Assembly (NCBI RefSeq): GCF_958405895.1
Contig: NZ_CATZAR010000016.1
DNA from: Ralstonia thomasii
Lineage (GTDB): Bacteria; Pseudomonadota; Gammaproteobacteria; Burkholderiales; Burkholderiaceae
Reading direction: 5' to 3' (one strand)
Length of the DNA: 64,000 nucleotides
This document shows, one piece after another, positions 54,145-63,864 of this stretch. A program made the translations under genes and the position numbers. The notes under the pieces are model-generated. The model ran no database searches. It saw nothing but the letters and a program-made list of their open reading frames with translations, and had not been told where the DNA came from. How positions within the stretch are numbered: position 1 is the first letter of the stretch; every line of letters begins with the position of its first letter.

Positions 54145-56496
54145 TTACACCGTAGCCGCCAGCGCGGACGATTCAACCTTCTCAACGCTTACCGCCCCGA
54201 ACATGGCACCCAGCTGAGCCGACGCCTCGGTAGCGGCGGGCACACGGATCACGCCGGAAGCCAGCGACTTGTCCAGCACGGCCGGCAGCACCACGCTGCG
54301 CTGCCCTTGCGTCACGCGCACGGCGTCACCATTGGCCAAGCCCAGTTGTGCGTAGAGATCGGCCGGCACGCCAGCGCGCACGGCCGCGCGTGCCGCAGCC
54401 GTCAGTTGCAGAGAACCAGCGCGGCGCACGATCGGATCAGCGTGGTAGATCGGCACATCGGCCAGACGTTCGAGGCCTGCTGCGGCGGCGGCCGGAGCAG
54501 CGGTCAGCGCCGTCGTCGTGTTCGACAAACGGGCGGTGACCGGCTTGGCCAGTACTTCGTCGCGCACCACTTCGGAGCTGTCGTATTCGAAGCCCGACAC
54601 GTTCAGCAGGTTGCCCAGCACGCGCAGGACCTTCCACGCCGGACGCGAATCGCCCAGGCTGCGCACAACGCCGTTGAAGCTTTGCGGCAGACCTTCGCAG
54701 TTCACAAAGGTGCCCGAGGTTTCCGTGAACGGCGCCGTCGGCAGCAGCACGTCGGCGTACTCGAGTGCAGCGCGGGAGGCAAACGGCGCCAGCACGATCA
54801 CCGTGTCAGCCTGGTCCAGTGCCGCACGGGCCTGCCCAGGGTTCGCGGTATCGAATTCCGGCTCGGCACCCAGCAGCACGTAAGCACGACGCGGTTGCGC
54901 CAGCATGGCGGCGGCGTCCAGACCATTGCCTTGCGGCAACGCACCGGCAACGTAGCCGCCCACGGTGTTGGCCGCTTCCGTCAGGAAACCCAGCGTCGCG
55001 CCGGTCTGCTGCGCCACCCACTGGGCCAGCGCATGCAGTTGCGAGAACTGCGGATGCGCCACAGCAGCGTTACCGAGGAACACAGCCTTACGCTCTCCCG
55101 ACGCAAGGCTCGCAGCGATGCGCTTGGCAACGTCACCGGCTTCGATGCTATCGGTGCCACCCGGGCGGGCAACGTTGTTGGCAGCCGCCACCGCCACCGC
55201 AACTTGCGACAGCAGCGACAGCCATTGCGACGGCGCGCCCAGCAACTGCGTAGCAGGCATCAGCAAATCTTCGCCACCTGCGCCGATCACGCTCAGTTGC
55301 GCACCCTTCTTGCCTGCCTGACGCAGACGCGCGGCCAGCAGCGGGTGATCCTTGCGCAGGAAAGAGCCTACGACCAGCGTACGCTGCAGCAGCGACACGT
55401 CGGCGATCGGCATGCCGAGCCACGGAGCGCCCGTCGGCTTGACCGAGAAATCGGACTGACGCAGACGGAAGTCGACGTTGTCGCTGCCAATGCCGCGCAC
55501 CAGTTTTTGCAACAGGAACAGCTCTTCCAGCGTGCTGTGCGGGCTGGCCAATGCACCAATCTGCTCTGCGCCGTGATCACGCTTGATTTCGTTGAGGCCG
55601 TTGGCCACGTATTCCAGCGCGGTGGTCCAGTCGACCGCCTTCCACTGACCGCCTTGCTTGAGCATCGGCTGGGTCAGGCGGTCGTCGCTATTCACGCCTT
55701 CATAGGCGAAACGGTCCTTATCGGACAGCCAGCATTCGTTGATGGCTTCGTTGTCCAGCGGCAGAACGCGCATCACACGCTGATTCTTCGTCTGGACGAT
55801 CACGTTGGCGCCCAGGCCATCGTGCGGCGACACCGACTTGCGGCGTGCCAGTTCCCACGTACGGGCCGAATAGCGGAACGGCTTGCTGGTCAGCGCACCA
55901 ACGGGGCACAGGTCGATCATGTTGCCCGACAACTCGGAGTCAACGGTCTGACCGACGAACGTCGTGATCTCGGAATGCTCGCCGCGGTTGAGCATGCCCA
56001 GTTCCATCACGCCGGCAATTTCCTGGCCGAAACGGACGCAGCGCGTACAGTGAATGCAGCGCGTCATTTCTTCCATAGAGATCAGCGGGCCCACATTCTT
56101 GTGGAACACCACACGCTTCTCTTCCTGGTAGCGCGATTCAGACTTGCCGTAGCCCACGGCCAAGTCCTGCAACTGGCACTCGCCGCCCTGGTCACAGATC
56201 GGGCAATCCAGCGGGTGGTTGATCAGCAGGAACTCCATCACGGACTTCTGCGCCTTCACTGCCTTCTCGGAATTTGTGAAGACCTTCATGCCCGCGGTGA
56301 CGGGCGTGGCGCAGGCCGGCAGCGCCTTGGGCGCCTTCTCGACCTCGACCAGGCACATCCGGCAGTTGGCCGCGACCGACAGTTTGCGGTGATAGCAGAA
56401 GTGAGGAATGTAGGTGCCCGTCTGGCGAGCCGCCTCCATCACCAGGCTGCCTTCGGCAACCTCGACCTTCTTGCCATCGATTTCGATTTCAACCAT
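54145..56496 (-). CDS. nuoG: NADH-quinone oxidoreductase subunit G
   Basis: A 783-residue subunit. The N-terminal [2Fe-2S] domain has YIPHFCYHRKLSVAANCRMC (N1b) and CPICDQGGECQLQDLAVGYG with the His-containing N5 motif. CIHCTRCVRFGQEIAG gives N4. A molybdopterin-oxidoreductase-like region fills the rest, with reduced conservation and Ala-rich stretches as usual in beta-proteobacteria. The order within the nuo operon is standard. Start at 56496 is 12 bp after the nuoF stop. Confidence 0.97.
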   Translation of the reverse strand: MVEIEIDGKKVEVAEGSLVMEAARQTGTYIPHFCYHRKLSVAANCRMCLVEVEKAPKALPACATPVTAGMKVFTNSEKAVKAQKSVMEFLLINHPLDCPICDQGGECQLQDLAVGYGKSESRYQEEKRVVFHKNVGPLISMEEMTRCIHCTRCVRFGQEIAGVMELGMLNRGEHSEITTFVGQTVDSELSGNMIDLCPVGALTSKPFRYSARTWELARRKSVSPHDGLGANVIVQTKNQRVMRVLPLDNEAINECWLSDKDRFAYEGVNSDDRLTQPMLKQGGQWKAVDWTTALEYVANGLNEIKRDHGAEQIGALASPHSTLEELFLLQKLVRGIGSDNVDFRLRQSDFSVKPTGAPWLGMPIADVSLLQRTLVVGSFLRKDHPLLAARLRQAGKKGAQLSVIGAGGEDLLMPATQLLGAPSQWLSLLSQVAVAVAAANNVARPGGTDSIEAGDVAKRIAASLASGERKAVFLGNAAVAHPQFSQLHALAQWVAQQTGATLGFLTEAANTVGGYVAGALPQGNGLDAAAMLAQPRRAYVLLGAEPEFDTANPGQARAALDQADTVIVLAPFASRAALEYADVLLPTAPFTETSGTFVNCEGLPQSFNGVVRSLGDSRPAWKVLRVLGNLLNVSGFEYDSSEVVRDEVLAKPVTARLSNTTTALTAAPAAAAAGLERLADVPIYHADPIVRRAGSLQLTAAARAAVRAGVPADLYAQLGLANGDAVRVTQGQRSVVLPAVLDKSLASGVIRVPAATEASAQLGAMFGAVSVEKVESSALAATV

Positions 56497-56508
56497 GTTC
56501 TGCCACGC

Positions 56509-57804
56509 TTAAATGTAGGTGGGCACCATGCACTGCTTGTGTTCGACGTGATACGCGAACTCATCCCAGTAGTGCTTGAGCATGCCGCGGACCGGCATCG
56601 CAGCGGCATCGCCGAGTGCGCAGATGGTCCGGCCCATGATGTTTTCGGCCACGTTGTTCAGCAGGTCCAGGTCTTCCTGGCGGCCCTTGCCGTGCTCGAT
56701 GCGGTCGACCACGCGGTACAGCCAGCCCGTGCCTTCGCGGCACGGTGTGCACTGGCCGCACGACTCTTCGAAATAGAAGTACGACAGGCGCAGCAGCGAC
56801 TTCACCATGCAACGCGTTTCGTCCATCACGATCACTGCACCCGAGCCCAGCATCGAACCAGCCTTGGCGATCGAGTCGTAGTCCATGTCGGAGGCCATCA
56901 TCAGGTCGGCCGGCACCACGGGCGCCGACGAACCACCCGGGATGACCGCCTTGAGTTTCTTGCCACCGCGCATGCCACCGGCCAGCTCCAGCAGCTTGGA
57001 GAACGGCGTGCCGAGCGGAATCTCGTAGTTGCCCGGACGCTCCACGTCGCCGGACACAGAGAAGATCTTCGAGCCACCGTTGTTCGGCTTGCCCATCTTC
57101 AGGTAGTTGTCCGGACCGATCGCGAGCAGGAACGGCACCGCGGCAAAGGTTTCGGTGTTGTTGATGGTGGTCGGCTTGCCGTACAGGCCAAAGCTTGCCG
57201 GGAACGGCGGCTTGAAGCGCGGCTGGCCCTTCTTGCCTTCCAGCGACTCGAGCAGCGCGGTCTCTTCGCCGCAGATGTACGCGCCATAGCCATGGTGCGC
57301 ATGCAGCTGGAAGTTGAAGCCGGACCCCAGGATGTTGTCACCGAGGAAGCCTGCAGCGCGCGCCTCTTCTAGGGCCTGCTCGAAGATCTTGTATTCGATC
57401 CAGATCTCGCCGTGGATGTAGTTGTAGCCAACGGTGATGCCCATCGCGTAGCCGCCGATGGCCATGCCTTCGATCAGCGCGTGCGGGTTGTAACGGATGA
57501 TGTCGCGATCCTTGAACGTCCCCGGCTCGCCTTCGTCCGTGTTGCAGACTAGATACTTCTGGCCCGGGAACTGGCGCGGCATGAAACTCCACTTCAGACC
57601 GGTCGGGAAGCCCGCACCGCCCCGGCCACGCAGGCCCGACGCCTTCACGTCGGCAATGACCTGCTCTGGGGTGATCTTCTCGGTGAGGATGCGCTTGAGC
57701 TGTTGATAGCCGCCACGCTTGACGTAATCTTCGAGGTGCCAGTTGTCGCCGTTCAGGCCGGCAAGAATCAACGGCTGGATATGTCGATCGTGCAGAGAGG
57801 TCAT
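56509..57804 (-). CDS. nuoF: NADH-quinone oxidoreductase subunit F (NADH and FMN binding)
   Basis: A 431-residue flavoprotein. GLRGRGGAGFPTGLKWSFMP (about residue 53) is the FMN motif, AYICGEETALLESLEGKKGQ the NADH-binding region, and SCGQCTPCREGTGWLYRVVD (about 350) carries three Cys of the N3 [4Fe-4S] cluster with the fourth in TICALGDAAAMPV. It begins immediately after the nuoE stop. Confidence 0.98.
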   Translation of the reverse strand: MTSLHDRHIQPLILAGLNGDNWHLEDYVKRGGYQQLKRILTEKITPEQVIADVKASGLRGRGGAGFPTGLKWSFMPRQFPGQKYLVCNTDEGEPGTFKDRDIIRYNPHALIEGMAIGGYAMGITVGYNYIHGEIWIEYKIFEQALEEARAAGFLGDNILGSGFNFQLHAHHGYGAYICGEETALLESLEGKKGQPRFKPPFPASFGLYGKPTTINNTETFAAVPFLLAIGPDNYLKMGKPNNGGSKIFSVSGDVERPGNYEIPLGTPFSKLLELAGGMRGGKKLKAVIPGGSSAPVVPADLMMASDMDYDSIAKAGSMLGSGAVIVMDETRCMVKSLLRLSYFYFEESCGQCTPCREGTGWLYRVVDRIEHGKGRQEDLDLLNNVAENIMGRTICALGDAAAMPVRGMLKHYWDEFAYHVEHKQCMVPTYI

Positions 57805-58308
57805 TTACTTGCCTGCTCCGTTGGTCGGCGCCTTCGACTGGAGGTCGGCGATCAGCGCGTCGAGCTTCTCGTTGCTCATGAAGCTGCACATGTGGGTGTT
57901 GTTGACGATCATGACCGGCGCATCACCGCACGCGCCCATGCACTCGCCTTCCTTCAGCGTGAAGGTGCCGTCGGCGGTGGTCTCGTTGAAACCGATGCCC
58001 AGCTTCTTCTTCAGGTAGTCGGCAGCACGCTCGCCGCCCGACAGCGCGCACGGCAGATTCGTGCACACCGACAGCTTGAAGCGGCCCACCGGCTTGGTGT
58101 CGTACATGTTGTAGAACGTCGCCACTTCCTCGACCCACACCGGCGGCATTTCGAGGTACTCGGCCACGAACTGCATGACTTCGGGCGAGACCCAGCCTTT
58201 CTCGCTCTGCGCGACCGCCAGCGCCGCCATCACGGCGGACTGCTTCTGGTCGGCGGGATATTTCGCGACCGCCCGGTCGATTTCCTTGAGAGCTTCTGCT
58301 GATAGCAT
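57805..58308 (-). CDS. nuoE: NADH-quinone oxidoreductase subunit E
   Basis: A 167-residue thioredoxin-fold [2Fe-2S] protein (cluster N1a). Ligands are in VCTNLPCALSGG (Cys-x4-Cys) and GECMGACGDAPVMIVN (Cys-x3-Cys). VEEVATFYNMYDTKPVGRFK precedes the first pair. A 115-bp gap separates it from nuoD, in which I see no feature. Confidence 0.97.
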   Translation of the reverse strand: MLSAEALKEIDRAVAKYPADQKQSAVMAALAVAQSEKGWVSPEVMQFVAEYLEMPPVWVEEVATFYNMYDTKPVGRFKLSVCTNLPCALSGGERAADYLKKKLGIGFNETTADGTFTLKEGECMGACGDAPVMIVNNTHMCSFMSNEKLDALIADLQSKAPTNGAGK

Positions 58309-58423
58309 GTTCGTTGCGATTGGTGCGGGACGCGGGGCGTGTTACCTAACTACCTTACCCCGGCGTGCGTCCTCGTTTCACAGCCGCGCTTGCCTGCGCG
58401 TCAAACCGTTGTTTCCTGCGGGT

Positions 58424-59677
58424 TCAGCGATCGATCTCGCCAAACACGATGTCTTGCGTACCGATGATCGTCACCGCATCGGCAATCATGTGACCCTTCG
58501 CCATTTCGTCAAGCGCGGCCAGATGAACGAAGCCCGGTGCGCGGATCTTCAAGCGGTACGGCTTGTTGGCGCCGTCGGAGATTGCATAGATGCCGAACTC
58601 GCCCTTCGGGTGCTCAACAGCGGCATACGCCTCGCCTTCGGGCACATGCATACCTTCCGTGAAGAGCTTGAAGTGGTGAATCAGCTCTTCCATGTTGGTC
58701 TTCATGTCCACACGCGACGGCGGCGCCACCTTGTGGTTATCGGTGATCACAGGGCCCGGGTTTTTGCGCAGCCACTCGATGCACTGGCGAATGATGCGAT
58801 TGCTCTGGCGCATTTCTTCCACGCGCACCAGATAACGGTCGTAGCAATCGCCGTTCACGCCAACCGGGATGTCGAAATCGATGCGGTCGTACACCTCATA
58901 CGGCTGCTTCTTGCGCACATCCCATTCGATGCCCGAACCACGCAGCATCGCACCGGAGAAACCTTTGTTAAGCGCACGCTCCGGGCTCACCACGCCGATA
59001 CCAACGAGACGTTGCTTCCAAATCCGGTTGTCGGTCAGCAGCGTCTCGTACTCGTCAACGTACTTCGGGAAGCGGTTGGTGAAGTCTTCAATGAAATCAA
59101 GCAGCGAACCCGAACGCGTTTGGTTCAGGGCGGCCAGCGCCTTCTCGTTGCGCACCTTGGATGCCTTGTATTGCGGCATCGTGTCAGGCAGGTCGCGATA
59201 GACGCCGCCCGGACGGTAGTAGGCGGCGTGCATGCGCGCGCCCGACACCGCCTCATACATATCGAACAGGTCTTCACGCTCGCGGAAGGCGTACAGGAAC
59301 ACCGCCATGGCGCCAACGTCCAGCGCGTGCGAACCAATCCACATCAGGTGGTTCATGATCCGCGTGATTTCGTCGAACATGACGCGGATGTACTGCGCAC
59401 GCAGCGGCACTTCGAGACCCAGCAGCCGCTCGATTGCCATCACGTAGGCGTGCTCGTTGACCATCATCGACACGTAGTCGAGGCGGTCCATGTACGGCAC
59501 GCTCTGAATCCACGTCTTCTGCTCAGCGAGCTTTTCAGTCGCGCGGTGCAGCAGCCCGATGTGCGGGTCGGCACGTTGAATGACTTCACCGTCCAACTCA
59601 AGCACCAGGCGCAGCACGCCGTGTGCTGCCGGGTGTTGCGGACCGAAGTTCAGGGTGTAGTTCTTGATATCTGCCAT
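58424..59677 (-). CDS. nuoD: NADH-quinone oxidoreductase subunit D
   Basis: A 417-residue 49-kDa-type subunit forming the quinone-reduction site with NuoB. It opens YTLNFGPQHPAAHGVLRLVL with the conserved His pair (HPAAHG, about residue 14). PHIGLLHRATEKLAE, YVSMMVNEHAYVMAIERLLG and a C-terminal IIGTQDIVFGEIDR follow. It starts 13 bp after nuoC. Confidence 0.98.
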   Translation of the reverse strand: MADIKNYTLNFGPQHPAAHGVLRLVLELDGEVIQRADPHIGLLHRATEKLAEQKTWIQSVPYMDRLDYVSMMVNEHAYVMAIERLLGLEVPLRAQYIRVMFDEITRIMNHLMWIGSHALDVGAMAVFLYAFREREDLFDMYEAVSGARMHAAYYRPGGVYRDLPDTMPQYKASKVRNEKALAALNQTRSGSLLDFIEDFTNRFPKYVDEYETLLTDNRIWKQRLVGIGVVSPERALNKGFSGAMLRGSGIEWDVRKKQPYEVYDRIDFDIPVGVNGDCYDRYLVRVEEMRQSNRIIRQCIEWLRKNPGPVITDNHKVAPPSRVDMKTNMEELIHHFKLFTEGMHVPEGEAYAAVEHPKGEFGIYAISDGANKPYRLKIRAPGFVHLAALDEMAKGHMIADAVTIIGTQDIVFGEIDR

Positions 59678-59690
59678 GTTCGGGCGCCCT

Positions 59691-60293
59691 TCAGTGCTTC
59701 AGACCACCGTATTGATCCTCACGGATCACACGCGGCGTAATCTCGCGCGGCTCGATGGTGACCGGCTGGTAGACCACGCGGCGCTGCACCGGGTCGTAAC
59801 GCATTTCAACGTAACCCGACACGGGGAAGTCCTTGCGGAACGGGTGGCCAATGAAGCCGTAGTCGGTCAGGATGCGGCGCAGGTCCGGATGGCCTTCGAA
59901 CACAAGACCGTAAAGGTCGAACGCTTCGCGCTCGAGCCAGTCAGCGGAATTCCAGATCGTGGTCACCGACGACACCACGGGCAGGTCATCGTCCGGCGCA
60001 AACACGCGCACGCGAACGCGCCAGTTGTGCGTGATCGACAGCAGATGCGACACCGCAGCGAAACGCGGGCCGTTCCAGGCACCGTCGCCGTAGTCGGCGT
60101 AGTCGACGCCGCACAAGTCCATCAGCTGTTCAAATTTGAGCGAAGCGTCGTCGCGCAGCGTGCGCATGGCGTCGAGGTAATCGGCAGCCTTCACCACGAG
60201 GGTGAGTTCACCGACCGACTCGGTCAGGCTTTGAACGCGATTGCCCAGCGCCTTTTCCAGCGCGGCCTTCAGGGTGGCAAGCTTGTCGGTCAT
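59691..60293 (-). CDS. nuoC: NADH-quinone oxidoreductase subunit C
   Basis: A 200-residue 30-kDa-type subunit, separate from NuoD (the two are fused in E. coli). LMDLCGVDYADYGD and WLEREAFDLYGLVFEGHPDL, followed by ILTDYGFIGHPFRKDFPVSG, are the family signature. It starts one base after the nuoB stop. Confidence 0.97.
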   Translation of the reverse strand: MTDKLATLKAALEKALGNRVQSLTESVGELTLVVKAADYLDAMRTLRDDASLKFEQLMDLCGVDYADYGDGAWNGPRFAAVSHLLSITHNWRVRVRVFAPDDDLPVVSSVTTIWNSADWLEREAFDLYGLVFEGHPDLRRILTDYGFIGHPFRKDFPVSGYVEMRYDPVQRRVVYQPVTIEPREITPRVIREDQYGGLKH

Positions 60294-60294
60294 G

Positions 60295-60777
60295 TCAGGC
60301 CTTGCGCGCGATGGTGTTGGTGCGACGGATCTTGGCCTGCAGCTGAATGATGCCGTAGATCAGTGCTTCGGCCGTCGGCGGGCAGCCCGGCACGTACACG
60401 TCGACCGGCACGATGCGATCGCAGCCGCGCACGACAGAATACGAGTAGTGGTAGTAACCGCCGCCGTTCGCGCACGAACCCATCGAGATGACCCAGCGAG
60501 GCTCGGCCATCTGGTCGTACACCTTGCGCAGCGCGGGCGCCATCTTGTTGCACAGCGTGCCGGCCACGATCATCACGTCAGACTGACGCGGCGACGGGCG
60601 GAACACCACGCCGAAACGGTCCAGGTCATAACGCGATGCGCCCGCATGCATCATTTCCACAGCACAGCAGGCCAGGCCGAACGTCATCGGCCAGAGTGAC
60701 CCGGTACGGGTCCAGTTGATCAGCTTGTCAGCGGTTGTCGTGACAAAGCCTTCGTTGAGTACGCCTTCGATCGCCAT
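60295..60777 (-). CDS. nuoB: NADH-quinone oxidoreductase subunit B
   Basis: A 160-residue subunit with the terminal N2 [4Fe-4S] cluster. The tandem cysteines are in TFGLACCAVEMMHAG (residues about 37-38), the third in VISMGSCANGGGYYHYSYSV, and the fourth in VYVPGCPPTAEALIYG. It starts six bases after the nuoA stop. Confidence 0.98.
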   Translation of the reverse strand: MAIEGVLNEGFVTTTADKLINWTRTGSLWPMTFGLACCAVEMMHAGASRYDLDRFGVVFRPSPRQSDVMIVAGTLCNKMAPALRKVYDQMAEPRWVISMGSCANGGGYYHYSYSVVRGCDRIVPVDVYVPGCPPTAEALIYGIIQLQAKIRRTNTIARKA

Positions 60778-60783
60778 TTCACA

Positions 60784-61143
60784 TCACTCCCAATCGAGCG
60801 CGCCTTTTTTCCAGATGTAGACGAAGCCCACGAGAAACTCGAGAAGAAACACGCCCATCGCAAAGAACCCCGGCCAGCCGATCTCACGCAGCGCCACGCC
60901 CCAGGGGAAGAGGAACGCGGTCTCCAGATCGAACAGAATGAACAGGATGGCGATGAGGTAATAGCGCACGTCGAACTTCATGCGCGCGTCTTCGAATGCC
61001 TCGAAGCCGCACTCGTACGGCGAGAGCTTGTCAGGATCGGGATTGTTCGGACCGAGGACTCGGCCGATGGTCATCAGAGCAAGGCCGAGGCCAACACCGA
61101 CAACGATGAACAACAGTACGGGGAAATAGGCTTCGAGGTTCAA
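60784..61143 (-). CDS. nuoA: NADH-quinone oxidoreductase subunit A
   Basis: A 119-residue, three-helix membrane subunit with the conserved SPYECGFEAFEDARMKFDVR loop and LIAILFILFDLETAFLFPWG. It opens the nuo operon. The 163-bp stretch between it and the tRNA gene (61144-61306) shows no strong promoter to my eye, so transcription may continue from tpiA-secG through the tRNA. Confidence 0.97.
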   Translation of the reverse strand: MNLEAYFPVLLFIVVGVGLGLALMTIGRVLGPNNPDPDKLSPYECGFEAFEDARMKFDVRYYLIAILFILFDLETAFLFPWGVALREIGWPGFFAMGVFLLEFLVGFVYIWKKGALDWE

Positions 61144-61306
61144 GGGACGCCCGCCTTTTTGAATGGTTGCAACAGCACTGCCCGCAGGCGGCGCCTTGTC
61201 GCCCCATCGAAGGCGCCGGGTCCGCAGCCTTACGACGCCTCGACTGCACGTCGTCTTGCGGAGGGGCCTGCGCGGAACATCCCGTTGAACAGACCCCGAA
61301 TTTGAT

Positions 61307-61391
61307 TGGTGCCGACGGCGAGACTCGAACTCGCACAGCTTTCGCCACTACCCCCTCAAGATAGCGTGTCTACCAATTTCACCACGTCGGC
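61307..61391 (-). tRNA. tRNA-Leu, anticodon GAG
   Basis: An 85-nt tRNA on the minus strand. The acceptor arms GCCGACG and CGTCGGC pair, followed by A and an encoded CCA (61309-61307). The D arm includes AATTGGTAGACAC, the anticodon stem is CTATC/GGTAG around the loop TTGAGGG (anticodon GAG), and a long variable arm typical of class II tRNAs precedes GCGAGTTCGAGTCTCGC (T arm). It decodes CUC and CUU leucine codons. Confidence 0.96.
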
Positions 61392-61570
61392 TGGGGGAAG
61401 AAACTCTATCAGGAACGCGGTTAAGACTTAACGCCCTTGCCGTTTCCCGTATTGTTCCAAGCCTTGCATTCTACCGCAAAGCAACGCTTTTGTTCAATGC
61501 ACAAACAAAAATCTTATCCCTCGCAACGCGCCGAAAAACCTCAACGGCACGCCACGATCGTTGCATCAAA

Positions 61571-61933
61571 TTACTTCGGCACAGCGGGCGCGGAAGCTGC
61601 GCCCGAAGCAGCGGCAGGAGCCGAGGCCGCGGGTGCCGATGCCGTGGACGCAACAGGCGCGACCGAACCCATCACACCCGCCGACACGCCGCCCTTGTTG
61701 GTGCCGATCAGCGTCAGCGCAAGCGTGGCAACGAAGAACACGGTGGCCAGCACGGCCGTCGTACGCGACAGGAAGTTGGCCGAACCGGTGGCACCAAACA
61801 AGCTGCCCGACGCGCCCGACCCAAATGCCGCCCCAACGTCCGCGCCCTTGCCGTGTTGCAGCAGCACCAGGCCGATCACGCCGAGCGCGCTCAGAATTTG
61901 CGCCACCAGCAGCAGAGTCTTCAGAATTGCCAT
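61571..61933 (-). CDS. secG: Preprotein translocase subunit SecG
   Basis: A 120-residue two-helix subunit of the SecYEG channel. MAILKTLLLVAQILSALGVI is the first helix, LVLLQHGKGADVGAAFGSGA the conserved loop, and FLSRTTAVLATVFFVATLAL the second helix. The C-terminus after residue 85 is an Ala/Pro/Ser-rich disordered tail, common in beta-proteobacteria. It lies 62 bp after tpiA and upstream of the tRNA, a conserved order. Confidence 0.95.
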   Translation of the reverse strand: MAILKTLLLVAQILSALGVIGLVLLQHGKGADVGAAFGSGASGSLFGATGSANFLSRTTAVLATVFFVATLALTLIGTNKGGVSAGVMGSVAPVASTASAPAASAPAAASGAASAPAVPK

Positions 61934-61995
61934 TTCGTTTCTCTCAATAATATGTTGCAGCCGCACATGGGTGACATCGCGACTCGATCGGTTGT

Positions 61996-62742
61996 TTATG
62001 CGCGCCCGATCGCCAGGAAATCTTCTGCCTTCAACGATGCGCCGCCGATCAGGCCGCCATCGATGTCCGCCATTGCAAACAATTCGCCGGCATTGTCGGG
62101 CTTGACGCTGCCACCGTACAGAATTGACAGACGCTGCGCCACGCCAGCGTCGCGGGCAGCAACACGTGCGCGCAGAAACGCGTGCACAGCCTGCGCCTGC
62201 TCGCTCGTCGCGGTCTTGCCCGTGCCAATGGCCCAAACCGGCTCATACGCCACGACGATACGACCAAGTTGCTCGACCGACAGCGCTTCGAGAACTGCAT
62301 CGAGTTGGCGGGCGACCACCTGCTCGGTCTCACCTGCTTCACGTTGCGCGAGCGTTTCGCCCACACAGACGATCGGGGTAATGCCATGTTCCAGTGCACG
62401 CAGCGCCTTGGTCGCCACTTGCGCATCGGTTTCGCCATGGTATGAGCGACGCTCGGAGTGACCGACGATCGCGTAGCCGCAGCCAAACTCCGACAGCATC
62501 GACGCCGCCACTTCGCCGGTAAAGGCGCCCCGCGTTTCAGCCGACACATCCTGCGCGCCCCAGCCGACTGCAGAACCGGCGAGCAAGGACTGGCACTGGG
62601 CCAGGTACGGGAACGGCACACACACGGCCAGCGTGGCGTTGGTTTTGCCTGCCGCTTTGATCTGTTCAAGCAGCGCGGCGTTCGTGCTCAGACTGCCATG
62701 CAGCTTCCAGTTGCCCACCACCAGCTTCGGTCTTGCGTTCAC
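61996..62742 (-). CDS. tpiA: Triose-phosphate isomerase
   Basis: A 248-residue TIM-barrel enzyme of glycolysis and gluconeogenesis. VVGNWKLHGS has the Asn and catalytic Lys (residues 11-13), IVGHSERRSYHGE the catalytic His, VVAYEPVWAIGTGKTATSEQ the catalytic Glu and mobile loop, and ILYGGSVKPDNAGEL with GGLIGGASL the phosphate-binding site. Complete and of normal length. Confidence 0.98.
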   Translation of the reverse strand: MNARPKLVVGNWKLHGSLSTNAALLEQIKAAGKTNATLAVCVPFPYLAQCQSLLAGSAVGWGAQDVSAETRGAFTGEVAASMLSEFGCGYAIVGHSERRSYHGETDAQVATKALRALEHGITPIVCVGETLAQREAGETEQVVARQLDAVLEALSVEQLGRIVVAYEPVWAIGTGKTATSEQAQAVHAFLRARVAARDAGVAQRLSILYGGSVKPDNAGELFAMADIDGGLIGGASLKAEDFLAIGRA

Positions 62743-62821
62743 GTTTTGCCCGGTCGACTGTCAAATAAACCCAGCATTCTACCGCGGCGTCAAAAACGGG
62801 GTCAATTTTGGCGTCCTGGCG

Positions 62822-63826
62822 TCAATCCCAAACCAACATGATCTTGCCGATATGCGCGCTCGATTCCATCAAAGCATGCGCCTGCGCGGCCTGTGCGGCC
62901 GGCATGACCTCATGGACGACCGGCTTGATGCGCACAGACGCAAGCAACGGCCAGACCGTTTCATACAGATTGGCCGCGATGGCCGCCTTGAATGCAACCG
63001 GACGCGGGCGCAGCGTCGAGCCCGTCAAGGTAATGCGCCGACGCAGGATGTCGCCCAGCGGCACCTCGGCCTTGGCGCCGCCCAGCAACGCGATCAGGAC
63101 GATGCGGCCATCGTCGGCGGTGCAGGCGATTTCGCGCGCGACATAACTGCCGCCGACCATGTCGAGCACCACATCGGCGCCGCGCCCTGTCTCGGCCTTG
63201 ACGATTTCAACGAAATCCTCGGTCTTGTAGTTGATGGCGCGCGTGGCCCCGAGCTCGACGCAGGCGTCACACTTTTCGGCGCTACCGGCCGTGGCGAACA
63301 CGCGGTGACCCAATGCAGACGCGATCTGAATCGCCGTCGTGCCGATGCCGCTGGAGCCGCCCTGCACGAGCAGCGTTTCATCGGCGCCGTGCGCGCCCCG
63401 CCCCAGCAGGCCTCGGTCGAACACGTTCGACCACACGGTGAAATAGTTTTCTGGCAATGCAGCGGCTTCGACATCGGACAAGCCGGCCGGCACAGGCAGC
63501 ACCTGGCCCAACGGCGCCGTGCAGAACTCCGCATAACCGCCGCCTTGCACCAGCGCGCAGACGCGATCGCCTACCTTCAGGCCGTAGCGATTGTCGGCGT
63601 GCGCCAGATCACCGCTGACTATCTCGCCTGCAACTTCGAGCCCCGGAATATCCGAGGCACCGGGCGGCACCGGATAGTTGCCCGTGCGCTGGAACACATC
63701 GGGCCGGTTCACGCCCGCTGCACGCACGCGGATCAGAACCTCGCCGGCCTTGGCCTCCGGCATCGGGCGCTCGCCAAGCTTCAAGACTTCAGGGCCACCG
63801 TACTGGGTGATTTCAATCGCTTTCAT
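62822..63826 (-). CDS. NAD(P)H-quinone oxidoreductase, zinc-independent MDR family (PIG3-like)
   Basis: A 334-residue medium-chain dehydrogenase/reductase. It begins MKAIEITQYGGPEVLKLGER; AAGVNRPDVFQRTGNYPVPP matches the TP53I3/PIG3 branch. LVQGGSSGIGTTAIQIASAL is the nucleotide-binding loop, and MVGGSYVAREIACTADDGRI follows. No zinc-binding Cys pattern is seen. It should reduce quinones with NADPH. It lies 79 bp upstream of tpiA on the same strand. Confidence 0.93.
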   Translation of the reverse strand: MKAIEITQYGGPEVLKLGERPMPEAKAGEVLIRVRAAGVNRPDVFQRTGNYPVPPGASDIPGLEVAGEIVSGDLAHADNRYGLKVGDRVCALVQGGGYAEFCTAPLGQVLPVPAGLSDVEAAALPENYFTVWSNVFDRGLLGRGAHGADETLLVQGGSSGIGTTAIQIASALGHRVFATAGSAEKCDACVELGATRAINYKTEDFVEIVKAETGRGADVVLDMVGGSYVAREIACTADDGRIVLIALLGGAKAEVPLGDILRRRITLTGSTLRPRPVAFKAAIAANLYETVWPLLASVRIKPVVHEVMPAAQAAQAHALMESSAHIGKIMLVWD

Positions 63827-63864
63827 GAGAATCGGATCGAGAGGGTTACGGCGCAGTGCGCGGG

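Noticed and set aside
54307..57372. A 1021-codon open frame antisense to nuoG and nuoF
   Set aside because: It crosses the junction of two certain complex I genes and has mirror-type composition with no recognisable domain.
61144..61306. A nuo promoter between tRNA-Leu and nuoA
   Set aside because: I could not find a -35/-10 pair with reasonable spacing. Read-through from secG and the tRNA remains possible, so no feature is called.
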